64,000 nt of DNA from Corylus avellana. Its lineage: Eukaryota > Streptophyta > Magnoliopsida > Fagales > Betulaceae. This document shows positions 1 to 11,058 of this stretch, piece by piece. The notes under the pieces are model-generated. The model did no database searches. It saw only the letters and a program-made list of their open reading frames with translations, and had not been told where the DNA came from. The stretch lies in the NCBI RefSeq assembly GCF_901000735.1, contig NC_081543.1, positions 8,787,921-8,851,920 on the forward strand. Direction: 5' to 3'. Positions within the stretch are counted from its first letter, which is position 1, and each line of letters begins with the position of its first letter. The position numbers were made by a program, and so were the translations under genes.

Positions 1-155
1 CTGAAAAATTGAATGAAGAGATACATGCTACGCCTTAAACTAGTTACATACTCATTTTATATCTCTCCCTCCACCCCACATAATCATTTTCTTTTGGATA
101 GTGGACAAAATAAAGGCATTCCCAGCAAGGTACACTGGAAATTATTCACTCAGAA

Positions 156-205
156 TTATGATCTAAAACTCCTCTGAATCCCAGTTCCACAAAATGAGCA
201 ATAAG
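156..205 (-). CDS. Candidate terminal exon of the zf-HIT/CCHC gene
   Basis: On the minus strand a TAG acceptor at 206-207 is followed by a frame reading YCSFCGTGIQRSFRS and then TAA. The CX2C pair would suit another zinc-binding end of the upstream gene. However, this frame needs two bases to complete its first codon, while the last sure exon (2206-2267) supplies two, not one. Either a further small exon is missing, or the join is broken, or the match is chance. The solo LTR lies between the two. Confidence 0.25.
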
Positions 206-350
206 CTACAAGGTGAAGAGCCAGAACTCTTTTATCCTTTTTCTTACTGAGATTAATTCATCAGCAAATACATGTGAATCAATATAAAAAATCCCAAGAA
301 TATCAAAAACGAAACATAAATTGCCCCCATCAATTTTTATTTATACCTAC

Positions 351-2065
351 TGTTAGAACACAAGGACCATGTCCAACCCCAAAACAGTATATTACACAAT
401 CAATAATTGAACAACATCACAATGATAACACAATAAATTTTTGTAGCGAAGCGAAAATCCAATGAACACATCAAACGGAAAAACCACCCCAAGGCAGCCA
501 AACCAGAAAAATCACTATGATGAAGATCCATAATACAGACACAAGGAAACTTACAAACTCCTTTTGCAAATCCTAGACTATATACGACAACAAGCTGACT
601 ACTTGCCTCCAAATTCGACAATCTTCTTCACGTGCATTTCTTCACCGACCCTTCAGTAGACTATTCAGTGGATCAGGGGCAGACCCAAGGCATTTGTCCC
701 CCCAAAATTTTCAAAAATTGTTTTAAAGTATGTATATTTATAAATTTGTCCCCTCAAAATTATACTTTTGTCCCCCCCCAAAATAATATGTGTCCCGCTT
801 TAATTTTTTTTTTTTTGTTTTTTTAAGTTTTGCCCTCTCTTCCAACATTAAAAAATAAAAATAAAAAACTTCAAATACAACCCCACCCATTTATGTAGTT
901 TCCCTACATATTCAAAGGTATCTTTTTCTTGGACCCAATAAATCATGTTTAGTTTATTTTGCTATTTGTTTATACTATTGTATGTTTGTGATATCATAAG
1001 ATTAAATTTAAGACTTCTATGCTTTTATTTTATATAAACATGCACAAACACACATACACAAAGATTATATGTATCAATGACCTTTTGTATTTATTTAAGT
1101 CTGTATTCCTAATGTATAAAAAAAAAAATTTCATCCCCCACTCCATAAATCCTAGTTCCGCCCCTGCAGTGGATGAAGGTAGTGGATGGATGTGGCTAGC
1201 TAGATCAACAAACACTTCAAGAGAAGGAAAGCTCAAGGCTTAACACATCTTCTTTTGGAAAACCCAAAGAATGAGGTATGAAACTCAACATCTCAAAAGC
1301 AAGAAAGCTCAAAGCTTACTACACGTCTTCTCTTGGAATTAACAAAGCAAGAACACCTCTAGAGCTTAATCTAAGTTAAACTGAATCACCTTGCTTACTT
1401 AACAAAATAGCATAATGTTCTATTTATAGGGAAGCCCAAAAGTCATAAGAAACCCTTCAGATTTAGTGCAGATTGTGGAAAGTCGTCATGACGAAATGGT
1501 CTTTAAGGCATCATCATGACGACAGTTGTGCATCATCATGATGAAATGTTAGGATTTCATCACTAACTCTCTGACACTTATAAGGTCTAGGGATTTTCAT
1601 CATGACGGGATTCTGAAGTCATGATGGCAAAACCAACCCAAGAGTTCTAAGGTCTTCCCTGACCTTCTTCGTCATGAATGACTGTTGAAGCACATTCCTA
1701 TCCGATTACTAGTAGTTTAGGTTTACCTATTATAATGACTTCCTAATGAAACCTCACAGAAAGTTCCAAGGCCTTCCTTGACCTACTTTGTCATGACGAG
1801 TTTATGATGGCTTCCTGACGAAACTAACCTCAGGGTTGAGTAATCTTTCAGACTTAGATCGTCATGATGGATTCATGACGACTTCATGACGAAAGCTTAC
1901 ATAAACTTCAGCACACTTCCAAGCATGATTTGTCATGACGACTTCATGATGAAAACACACAAAACCCTCAGAACACCACGATTTTCACACCAAACCCTTG
2001 TGATATGAAAATAATAACAGGACTAGTTTTGACACATCAAATAGGACCAATTCTATAAACTAACA
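351..2065. mobile_element. Solo LTR with 5 bp target-site duplication
   Basis: The block starts TGTTAG and ends CTAACA, the TG...CA form of an LTR. The same 5 bp, CCTAC, lies directly outside both ends (346-350 and 2066-2070), which is a retrotransposon target duplication. No internal region or second LTR is present, so it reads as a solo LTR left by LTR-LTR recombination. It is interrupted by the hAT element at 674-1166; without it the LTR is about 1.2 kb. Positions 1486-1950 are rich in TCATGA cores. Part of it (about 470-660, complement) resembles 51700-51930, so a related LTR lies elsewhere in the window. It sits just 3' of the last recognised exon of the zf-HIT gene. Confidence 0.8.
674..1166. 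mobile_element. Non-autonomous hAT element nested in the LTR
   Basis: The left end reads CAGGGGCAGACCC; the complement of the right end reads CAGGGGCGGAAC. These are short inverted termini of hAT type. The 8 bp CAGTGGAT is repeated exactly on both sides (666-673 and 1167-1174), the hAT target-duplication length. The interior is AT-rich with homopolymer runs and no transposase frame. It inserted after the LTR, so it is the younger event. Confidence 0.85.
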
Positions 2066-2205
2066 CCTACCATGTAAAAACAGAAATACTTTATATATTA
2101 CAACAGTGACATGTAAACTAAAGATGTTGACTACAACTAAACGACCAAATGATGAAAAACAACAGATATATTTAAATACTAGAGGAGGAAACTGTATTTG
2201 CAGAC

Positions 2206-5200
2206 CTTTTGTACAGTCCAAGAAGATCTCTGGATATTGAACTTGACTTGTTTTGCCCTGCTGCCACCTAGACAAAAACAGAGACTTTAAAAAGTCAAAA
2301 TAATGTCTTTCTCACAGGATAGGTAAATGAATCATGGCACCAAAAAGGTGCAGGCTTTTAATAAAAGAGTTGTTTCATTGTTAGAAGACCAGAGGGTGGG
2401 GACATCCCAAAAACACCATCTGGAAAGTTATTCCTGCTATCTTAATATGGAGTATATTGAGAGAAAGGAATCAACCTCTCTTTGAGGATTACGAATCCAA
2501 TGTGCTATGTTTAAAAGCCACTTTTTGGAGATCTCTCTTGGATTAAGCAGTAGTTTATGTTCCTAATTGCTCATCTTCAAATCTTTTAGATATTCTTAGT
2601 TTTTAGATTGTAGATGCCTTTCGGGTGATTTTCTCTTGCGGCTTTGCACTTTTCTTTTAATAAATTATTATTCATCAAAATGAATGATAATGAACTTTGT
2701 TAGACGTCATTACCAAACAATCTTCAGCAAGGTGTCCCGGCCTCTGACATTTCCAACTACAATGGAAAATCCACAATCAGAAGAAAATACAGGCAAACTG
2801 AATGAGCTGGAACTATATATCTCTGCAGTTACACAAGCATGTATCTATGATTCCTCCCTTGTCAGTATGCAATTTTGAGCAACAACATTCTACTCTAGAG
2901 TCATAGTTAAATAGCAAAAAAAGAGGTTACTAATGCTAACAAAATGTAGTTTCTCCTAGAACAGATTCAACTGTAATGCCCAGTACTTGGCTTGAGAAAT
3001 ATACAACATTCTGCTCTAGAGTCATATAGTTAAAGAGCAAAAAAAAAGTTACTAATGCTTACAAAATGTAGTTTCTCCTAGAACAGATTCAACTGTAATG
3101 CCAGTACTTGGCTTGAGAAATATATATATATATATCCATGTCAATATTGCTCAGCAAATGAATGTACCATTCAAAAGTACAAAGACTAGATCTCTTTTTG
3201 GACCAGCAATGGCGGTTATAATCCCAGGTGTCCTCCCCGAACTCAGGCAATGGTAAGGCACCTTTAAGTCCAGGTGAGGAGACATCTGGAATTTGGTAAC
3301 TTGAGGGCCCCTGGAAATTTAGAAAATCAATGATTAACCATGCAGGAAGCAAAATACTCTTAAGATATCACAACAAACTTTTAAACAGAGAAACACCTTA
3401 TCAAGTTCAAGAATTTGCAACAGCTCTGCTTTACAGTCCATGCTGCAGATGTCATCGTTGGTCTATCAGAAGAGAAACACATTGTTTACAAGGTGACTCC
3501 ACAGGGAGGAAACATAGAGGAGCTGAACAGAAGTTTAGAAAAAGGGAATATGTCATTCACATATGTCACCTCATTGCATATATATTCTCCATATCTGCCA
3601 CATACTATACAAACGGGCTCTCCTGGATCAGGAAAACGTTGCTCACTTCTGCTCTTAACCTGATCAAATTCTTTTATGGGACCTAAGAGAAGCATATAAA
3701 GAAGTAAGCAAAGAACATCAACAACTTACTGACAGATTAGCCCAGTTACAATTATCAAGATAGATTAATATTTCTCTAAGAACCTTTCAATGAATGGATA
3801 TGTTTCATTCGATCTTATAAACCAAGTCAGATAATACCACTACAATAATGGGAATTACTTGTAATTGAATTTTTATATGCAGCTATAAAGTGGCAGCTAA
3901 TACAAGATATTTAGAAACAAACCTGAATTTGGAGGATCTTGCTTTTCTCCACATTCTGAAGTACTTTCATCACCTGGGTTTCATTAACAATATTACAGTT
4001 CAGCGTGAGTATAACCCACTGTAAATATCAATTTTGAGATATGTCAAAGTTTTCATTCGAATCATGAGTCATTATACAAATAATCATGAAAATATCCATT
4101 AAGGCATGAATGGCAGGTTGTAAATCTTACAAGTTTAATTAAAGTAAGGATAAATATGAAAGAATCTTGGGAGAAAAGGTAAGCACCAAGCATTTGATTG
4201 AGTTCAATACAGCTAACTGTGCCCACTTCAGTAAAACAATCCACCTTGTCAGTCAAGGTTGAGTCAAGAGATAATAACTAGTTCAAAGAAGTAGCTGTAT
4301 CCCAAATCTCATTAATGATGTCTGACAAATAAGAAGTCACATATAAAATTTTCACACAATAAGTTAGATTGTTATCTTCCAATGATCCTATGATGTCTTG
4401 CATTATCTTCCTCATCAAGATTTCCAACCATTAGGAATAACAAATGTTTCCCACTCGTATACATTAAACCTCGACCCATAAATAGAAAATGATCCTATCG
4501 TTCGACAGCAGCAACATTACTCTGTATCCCCTCACTAAATCAATAAATACAGGAAACAAAATCTATATACAGTATTTCAGCACCGAATTCACTTCCGTAT
4601 ATTGAAAGTCCAATACAATTGCAAGTGGATCCCAGATGATAATTATTTCCCACCTGGCTGCATATCAAAGAGATAAAACAAATAACATTAAGCGATGAAA
4701 AAGCTTACTTTCGTATTCCACTAAATTTGCACCCGAACTAGACTTTCCCTGCCAAGAAAGAGTAACCAAAAATTCAGAACAATAACAAACAGAATTTTAA
4801 GATAAATAAACATCAAAATAATTACCAAAACATTGGCGGTTAATTTCTCGTAAGGCTGAGCCGAACTAAGTTCTTTCCTGCTTATGCAAAAAGTAAGTTG
4901 AATTAAATTTCTAAACTAAAAAACCATCAACAAAACACTTTTAGATGAGTAATATAGTAACAAACTGGACTCTTGCATTAATTAAAGCTCAAAGTATCAA
5001 AAACAAACGGATCAAAAAGGTTTGAATTTTGGTTGAATTTGCCTTCTTTTTGCGACGTAGTCCTCGTGAGACATAGGCCCTTCTTCGATCACACGGTTTT
5101 GATTGCGCTGTTGTTTCAGGTCACGGCGTCGTTTCTGACACGCCCTTTTCTCGTCTTCCGGAGGTTTTTCTTCCGCGAGGTCACGGCGTCGTTTCTGGCA

Positions 5201-5521
5201 CGCCCTTTTCTCGTCTTCCGGAACCGGAGGTTGTTCTTCCGCGAGAGCAGCATTGCCGGTGGCGATGTTGTAAGCTGAAAATTGAAGAAATAGAATGAAT
5301 GAACGAACTAAGACTCGAATATGAGTAATGTCAAAGCCAATTGGAATTCTAAAAAAATCTTGCTTTCCGGGCTAATCATTTTTTTTTTTTTTGGAACCAA
5401 ACATAAAGCTTAGGTGGGAAATTGAAGCGATACCTCGAAGGTTTTGAAGGACGGAGGAGAGACCGAAGTCTTTCTTGTAGGCTATGGAAGGATTCTTGTA
5501 GAAATTGGTCCTGGTCCCCAT
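2206..5521 (-). CDS. zf-HIT and CCHC zinc-knuckle protein, ten exons seen, 3' end unresolved
   Basis: Exons in reading order: 5434-5521, 5043-5274, 4826-4877, 4709-4748, 3570-3682, 3397-3462, 3168-3310, 2714-2756, 2206-2267. All phases join and give about 279 residues beginning [24 protein letters not shown]-type zinc finger lies at residues 162-185 (C162, C165, C173, C181, C185), and a zinc knuckle at 245-258 (C245, C248, H253, C258; CX2CX4HX4C). Residues about 45-80 hold a basic, acidic-flanked segment repeated twice ([14 protein letters not shown]). zf-HIT domains mediate protein contacts in RNP and chromatin complexes; the exact role here is unknown. The intron after exon 2 begins GC, not GT. 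The last listed exon ends in phase 2 and no joining exon was found before the LTR at 2065. A candidate terminal exon is listed at 156-205. Nine exons are listed here; with that candidate the gene would have ten. Confidence 0.75.
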
Positions 5522-6490
5522 TCTCTCTTCAGCTCTCTCTCTGCGCCTTTAGGTGGATTGCTAAAATATTTCTTGAATATATAAATCATCTTTTTTATAA
5601 ACTTTCAAATGACAAAGCATGACTGCACCTTTGAAGCAGCTGTTAAACGAGGTCATTCGTATGAATCGAATCTCCGTAATTAAATATTTTTTACATATGT
5701 TTGATAAAGCTGATAGAGCTGGGTTAGATAATGGCTTAGTCAGACTTGAGGGAGCATCTGTAGTTTTTACCTAGGCCCCTCATGTGCGGCTCTCAGCTGG
5801 TAGATGCTACTAAGGTCACGTTCAGGTAAAATAGCCACAATTAGTCTTTTCGGCCTACCATTTTTCTCATAAAATTAAAAAATAAAATTAAAAAGAATTT
5901 TGCTACTTTTAGATTAAAATTTAATAATAATTATATTAAATTTAATAATAATTTTAAAAATTAACATAAAAATAATTTTAATCCTCATTTTAACATTACT
6001 CTATTTGTATACCTCACCTCAAGCCGATTTTTTTTTTTTTTTTTTTAATCTTTATCTTTCTGTCAATTAAAAAGTTATAGCTTATAAGTTAAGTTTAGGT
6101 TTACGATTTCAAAACTTATTATTTTAAAATGTGTGAATTAAAAATACATTTTTAAAAAAAATAGGTAAAATTATAGTTTAACCTTTAAAATCATAATTTA
6201 ACTTTTAAAATGGTGAGTTTTTTAAAATGCACTCATTTACTTACAATTTAAAAATGGATTCTTCTTCGGCACCTCAAATTCTAGCGTGGTGATAGTTACC
6301 CTAAAGATTATAGATGTAGAGAGGAAAAATCTTTTTCTTAATTTTCTCGGTGCTCTTCTATATCGTGTGTTCAATCTTTTTAAAACCAACTTAAATCTCT
6401 ATACTATAGTCCTAAGAAGGGAGAAATTCTAGTAAACAGAAATTTTGTACCTCGAAAATAATGGAGTCTTATTATAATCTAAATGAGTAC

Positions 6491-6646
6491 TGTTATACAT
6501 ATTCTCACTCTCATATACTCTTAGATGGCTCTCACTCTCACCATTAGATTTAAGATAAATTATTATTAGATTTTGATTCAATAGTAATAGTGGGAGCTAT
6601 CTAAATGTATGTGAGAGTGAGTAAAAGAATGGGAGTGTGTATAACA
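6491..6646. mobile_element. MITE-like inverted-repeat element A
   Basis: The ends are TGTTATACA and TGTATAACA. Inside them CTCACTCTCATATAC and its imperfect complement face each other around an AT-rich core. No coding capacity. Also present in the second copy, at about 23138-23293, where the right end reads TGTATAGCA. It therefore predates the duplication. Confidence 0.5.
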
Positions 6647-6683
6647 TTATTCAATCTAAATTAGTGGGGAGTTGTCAAATAAA

Positions 6684-6872
6684 GTAATGATAAATACTCA
6701 ACTCTCATCCCACTCTATTTTTTTTTAATAAAGGTTGATACAAGGGCTTTTAGATTATTATTATTATTATTAATTTTTCATTTTTTTTAATGAAGGCTGA
6801 TATAAGGGCTTATGAGTATTGTGGCATCCAGTTATATGAGAGTAGAATGAGAGTTGATAATGTAACATTACT
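6684..6872. mobile_element. MITE-like inverted-repeat element B
   Basis: The left arm GTAATGATAAATACTCAACT is mirrored by the right arm ending AGTTGATAATGTAACATTAC, with a T-rich and ATT-repeat core. About 190 bp, non-coding. The second copy (about 23332-23513) has a shorter core with an expanded ATT repeat. Confidence 0.5.
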
Positions 6873-7335
6873 CTATAAATAACAACCTCAGCAACTATTT
6901 GATAATTTTTAAAAGATTATATCAATTTGAATTATAATTCCACTAACCATGTAGGCGTTCAATGGATCAATCTAATTTTAAACATCTTCCACTCATCCAC
7001 ATTGGGTGCTATATTCATAAATTGTCTCATCATCTCTCATCCAATCATCTCCTCGTACAAAAAATGAAGTGTCATCATATATCTAACATAGCACAACACT
7101 CATTATAGATCGTCCATGACCAGATGAGCTTACAACCCAAAGCAATGCTTGAATTTGTACCATCAAATAGGCTCATATTATAATATATCAAAAACAAAAA
7201 TGACATAATACATCTTTTTTGTTCAGAGCCCAAGAAAACCCTTGCCGCGGCGCATACTGGTGATGGATACTACCATCGGGAGTACGAATACCCCTATCAA
7301 ACATCTAAACAGGCTTCCTAAAAAGCTATGGAGAT

Positions 7336-8069
7336 TTAAATGAAAAGTAACTGTGGAAAAAATGTTTCAAAAAGAAACCAAAAAGAAGAGAAAAAAAGAT
7401 CAACTCCAAAGAGTCCCATCCGGTTCGGGTTAACCAATAAGCAACACAACAACAAAAAGTTAAAGAAAGTTACATAAAATAACAGCATAAACTCAAAAAA
7501 CAACGGCTGCTCTGGAGGAGGTCGTCGGTGGTGAACTGTCCCACGCGCCGGCGAGTAAGATCCACACGCAGGAGCGTGTGGTCCACTCGCCAGCACGTCG
7601 ATGTTGGAATAGGGCATAGAACACAGCGCCAGGCAGCTGGATTGCCGGGGATGCTGGTGGAGGAGCGCGTTTCGGCCAGGGGCTGATGGGGAGGAGGAGA
7701 TCGGGCTTTCAAAAGGTCGATCTTCAAGACTCCATAGATCTGGCCGGCGAAACATTGAAGGAGACGATCCACGACGGGGGAGAAGCGGCCGGAAAGGAGT
7801 GGAAGAAGCAGCTGTTGTTTAGTGAGGGTCGGGATAGATCTAGAGCAAGCTCTAAAGAGATAAGAGTTCTCTCCTAAAGAGAGAAACCCAGCAAAAAGAA
7901 AAGCATGAAACTGGAAAAATAATAAAAAAATAATAAAAAAATAAAATAAAATAAAATAAAAAAAGGAGGGAAAACCCTCTAACACTGGCAACTGGTTTTT
8001 TCGTTCAAGGAGAGAGAACGAAGCTTTTTTTTTCTTTTGAAAAAAGTTCAGCAGTGTTCTCCTTAACAA
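7336..8069. other. GC-rich, transposon-like patch without a recognisable gene
   Basis: GC-rich DNA from about 7500 to 7860 is followed by an A-rich AAATA repeat at 7915-7965. Long open frames exist on both strands (up to 199 codons), but none shows a known domain, and the two strands overlap each other. It occurs in both duplicate copies (24000-24706). The GC-rich body next to an A-rich tail could be a retroposon, but no reverse-transcriptase motif is visible. I do not call a protein gene. Confidence 0.3.
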
Positions 8070-8435
8070 GTAGAAGCAACTTCATACAATAACATAATAT
8101 TTACATTTCCACAAGCAAATTTGCTTAAAAAGAAGCAAAAGCTTTAACAACTGGCATATCAATGAGAGATGATGCAGATGGACCGTATCTCATTGTCTCC
8201 ATTGGATGATCAAATTTCCACGTTAACCCAAATTTGCAATGCCCATTTTGCAAGTAAAAGGCACAAGGGAAAATATGAAACAAATGAAAATGATGCTCTA
8301 AAAAAAAACCCATATTAATTTGCAAAGTCTCTGCATCCCAGCATTATGAAAACATGGTTGGGAGCAAGTGATATACACTAGCTGTTCAAGATACCAAATA
8401 TCAACATTGGAAGGGGAAAATAGCGCAGAAGCAAC

Positions 8436-8575
8436 TTGCAGTAGAAAATCGAAGGCAACATCATTTATAATGCTCACAACACATGAACAGGGAAAATGGT
8501 GTATAAACAAATTGCTGCAGAAAATGGAAGGCAACATCATTTATAATGCTCACAATATATGAACAAGGAAGCGAA
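8436..8575. repeat. Tandem duplication, period about 76 bp
   Basis: The stretch containing AGGCAACATCATTTATAATG occurs twice head to tail (units starting at 8436 and 8512). Both units are also present in the second segmental copy, so the tandem event is older than the large duplication. Confidence 0.7.
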
Positions 8576-9236
8576 GGCCTGTTGTGTTGCTACAGCAAGG
8601 AAAGTTTTAGCCAAAACTTTGGGGGCTTGGAATATGGCCTCCAAGCTTTTTTAGTTTTAAAAAAGGTAATGAATTCTCAATTCATGTCAATAATTAATAA
8701 AGAAACTTATATTATCAGAGCGACAAAATGGCAGGGAGCTAAATCTTAGTCAAAATATTATGGGGCACATCTTAGTCCTTACAAGAGAGCAATATAATAG
8801 TTCTTGGCATTTTGTTCATCAAGGTTGTAGCTAAGAGTAAAATATACTCAAAACTACACAATTTCTGCAGCCATTGAGATGCATCAAGAATTCATTAAAA
8901 ATATCCTTGCATATAAAAAGCCACATCATTACAAAAATGTGCCAACCTTCAGTTTTTTCATGAAAACTTCTTTCGCCTGAAATTATCTGAATTTTCTACA
9001 ACATCACAGGAAATCAAGAAAGAAATTGAGCAATTGGCAATGAGAAATGTGTAGGGACTCTCAACATGTTGATTACAAATATTCGGAAAAGCAAATAGCC
9101 CACAAGTTTCCATCCCTCAGTTCTAAATTAGTTACCTCAAAAGCAAATGCTCAGACTGATATTGATCAACGTCATGATTGAATCAGGAAAAGGCTAACAG
9201 ATATAATAGTATAAGCGTGACAAAAGAAAAACATAC

Positions 9237-10963
9237 CCCATGACCATCATCGCAGATGCTAACAAAATCGTATTCATACAAAACAACATCTATCTTTGAA
9301 TCGTATAGTGCTTGAGCCTCATCCACAGCACTATCTAATATTTCATAAACCTAAAGGATCACACTCAATGAGCATGGCAACTTGATTTTTTTTTCCCATG
9401 AAATCAGCAAAATAATAGTATTAGCACGACAAAACAAAAGTGAAAAAGGAGATGCCAGATGGTGCAAACCATGAGGCCCTGTGCTTCCAATATACATCCC
9501 TGGCCTTTTTCTAACAGGGTCTAAGCCTTGCAGTACCTAAAGTCATCAGACAGCCAGCATAAGCCCAAACCATCACTTTGTCAATGCGACAAGTTAAAAG
9601 CGCCAACAAAGACAATTATCTTAACGAGCTGATAATACAAAAAACATTTCCAACAACAAGAAGTGCATTTCTCAAATAATCAATTTCAGATATAATAACA
9701 GATAATTCAGAACAATAATTTCTATACCAGTAACACGTGTAAAATGTTTCCACTAAAATTATCTGAATTTGATCAAACTTGTAAGCTTTTGAGCTTGCAC
9801 TCCCTTGTAGAGCTTCAGCCGTGCTCGTCGACATGAAAGCCAGACAATTCTTTTCATTAATGTTGCCAAAACTATACCAATTCAAACAGGTATTTAGCTC
9901 CATCCAAGATAAGTTGTTAGCAACCAGCATATCTGGAATTATACATGCATATATGACAACACATGGAAAAGTAAAGTGAAACCAGTAAAGGAGCTGAGAA
10001 TAAACAGACTTTTGCTATACAAACAACGGTTGATTGCAAGCACAAACTGATAAACCCTAAATAAATCATGAATAAATCCAAATATAGCTACTGAGCACAG
10101 ATACAAACGGTAAGGCAACCAACAGGAAAAGCATAAGAAACCCCAAAAATCACAATCAGAATCCAAAGCTTCAACTATAGAATCTCAAGAAACATGGCAT
10201 AGATTCTAACAAAACGAGATTGAATAGAGTTTGAGAGAGAGCAAGTGATCAATTTGGTTCCGGTGAAAGATCCATTCGGTGGAACAGTGAGAGTGGGAAT
10301 TTTACCTTTGCGAAAGGGGATTGGAATTGGAATTCAAGGAATTTGTGGAGTCAGCTTGTTGAGTAATTCGGAACCGAAAATTCACTTAGCAAGCAATCGA
10401 ATTCAAAGCAAGATTCATAATGTCATTAACACTAATTTTNNNNNNNNNNNNNNNNNNNNNNNNNNNNNNNNNNNNNNNNNNNNNNNNNNNNNNNNNNNNN
10501 NNNNNNNNNNNNNNNNNNNNNNNNNNNNNNNNNNNNNNNTAACTCCTACGATCCTCATTGTCTTAACTGATTAATTTTTTTTTTTTTCCGATTATGAGAC
10601 ACCAAACCACCAAAAAACACAAAATCCAGAAATTGTTCATTCGTTTCTTCCTCATTCCAACTTTTTCTCAGCAACCAAATAAAGAATACATAATAATCCA
10701 CATTACCATAAACATGTTTGATAAAATGCGTCACATAAAGCAAAACGGCATGCGTAAGCCACAATGACCGTACCTGTCCCTCGAGAGCCCTCAGCGGCGG
10801 AGACGGAGAACCCGCGGGAGAAGTGGCAGGTGAAGAAGAGAAAGCGTTGGCCAGGTCTCCGGCGGAAGGTGAGGACGTGAGGCTTCGGAGGATGAAGAAT
10901 TGGGCAAGAGAAAGGGAAGTAGCGGGCAAGGCGAGCGAGACGTGGCGTGAGCGTCGCTGCCAT
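9237..10963 (-). pseudogene. DNA gyrase subunit B-like gene, 5' exons only (copy 1)
   Basis: Exon 1 (10774-10963) encodes a basic, Ser/Arg-rich N-terminus like an organelle transit peptide. Exon 2 (9763-9834) has MSTSTAEALQGSASSKAY. Exon 3 (9456-9536) has the near-invariant [20 protein letters not shown] followed by PHGLHHL. Exon 4 (9237-9350) has [12 protein letters not shown] and ends DDGHG. These are the start of the GHKL ATPase domain of gyrase B, which introduces supercoils in plastid and mitochondrial DNA. Defects: the exon 2 donor reads AT, not GT; the exon 3 donor reads GC; the Mg-binding Asn of the ATPase N-box (usually LDN) is Ser; exon 1 does not join exon 2 in frame; and no later exons (ATP lid, TOPRIM) were found in the next 3.6 kb. 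The N gap lies in intron 1. Confidence 0.75.
10440..10539. other. Assembly gap of 100 N
   Basis: Exactly 100 N, the usual placeholder for unknown size. The left edge coincides with the end of duplicated segment copy 1. The gap splits the gyrase B-like gene between exon 1 and exon 2. Confidence 1.
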
Positions 10964-11058
10964 TATGAAAAGAGGTTAACAAATTGTCTCCGCCGCGGCT
11001 TAAGTTGGCCTTCACCGACTGAAGCGCGACCACAGGGCTCTGAACAACATATATTGTA

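Larger units (their letters stand above)
5590..10437. repeat. Segmental duplication, copy 1 (pairs with 22246-27066)
   Basis: The 4.8 kb from the run TTTTTATAAACTTTC to CACTAATTTT recurs nearly unchanged at 22246-27066 in the same orientation. Differences are scattered substitutions and small indels: a 14 bp difference near 8185, a missing segment near 6720 in the other copy, and a splice-site change at 9762. This copy stops at the N gap; the other continues into unrelated sequence. It contains two MITE-like elements, a GC-rich patch, a 76 bp tandem duplication and gyrase B exons 2-4. Unannotated parts are AT-rich with no gene seen. Confidence 0.95.

Noticed and set aside
4560..4640. Possible extra exon of the zf-HIT gene ([13 protein letters not shown] frame)
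   Set aside because: The flanking exons 4709-4748 and 3570-3682 already join in phase to give EYESPIKEFDQ, leaving no place for it.
7470..8069. 199-codon minus-strand frame, repeated at 24107-24706
   Set aside because: Overlapping long frames occur on both strands of this GC-rich patch. There is no domain and no conserved codon pattern between copies beyond identity of the DNA.
10555..11033. Alternative frames over 10555-11033 on the minus strand
   Set aside because: Only the frame starting at 10963 gives an organelle-type N-terminus ending at a good GT donor (10773). The others are shadows.
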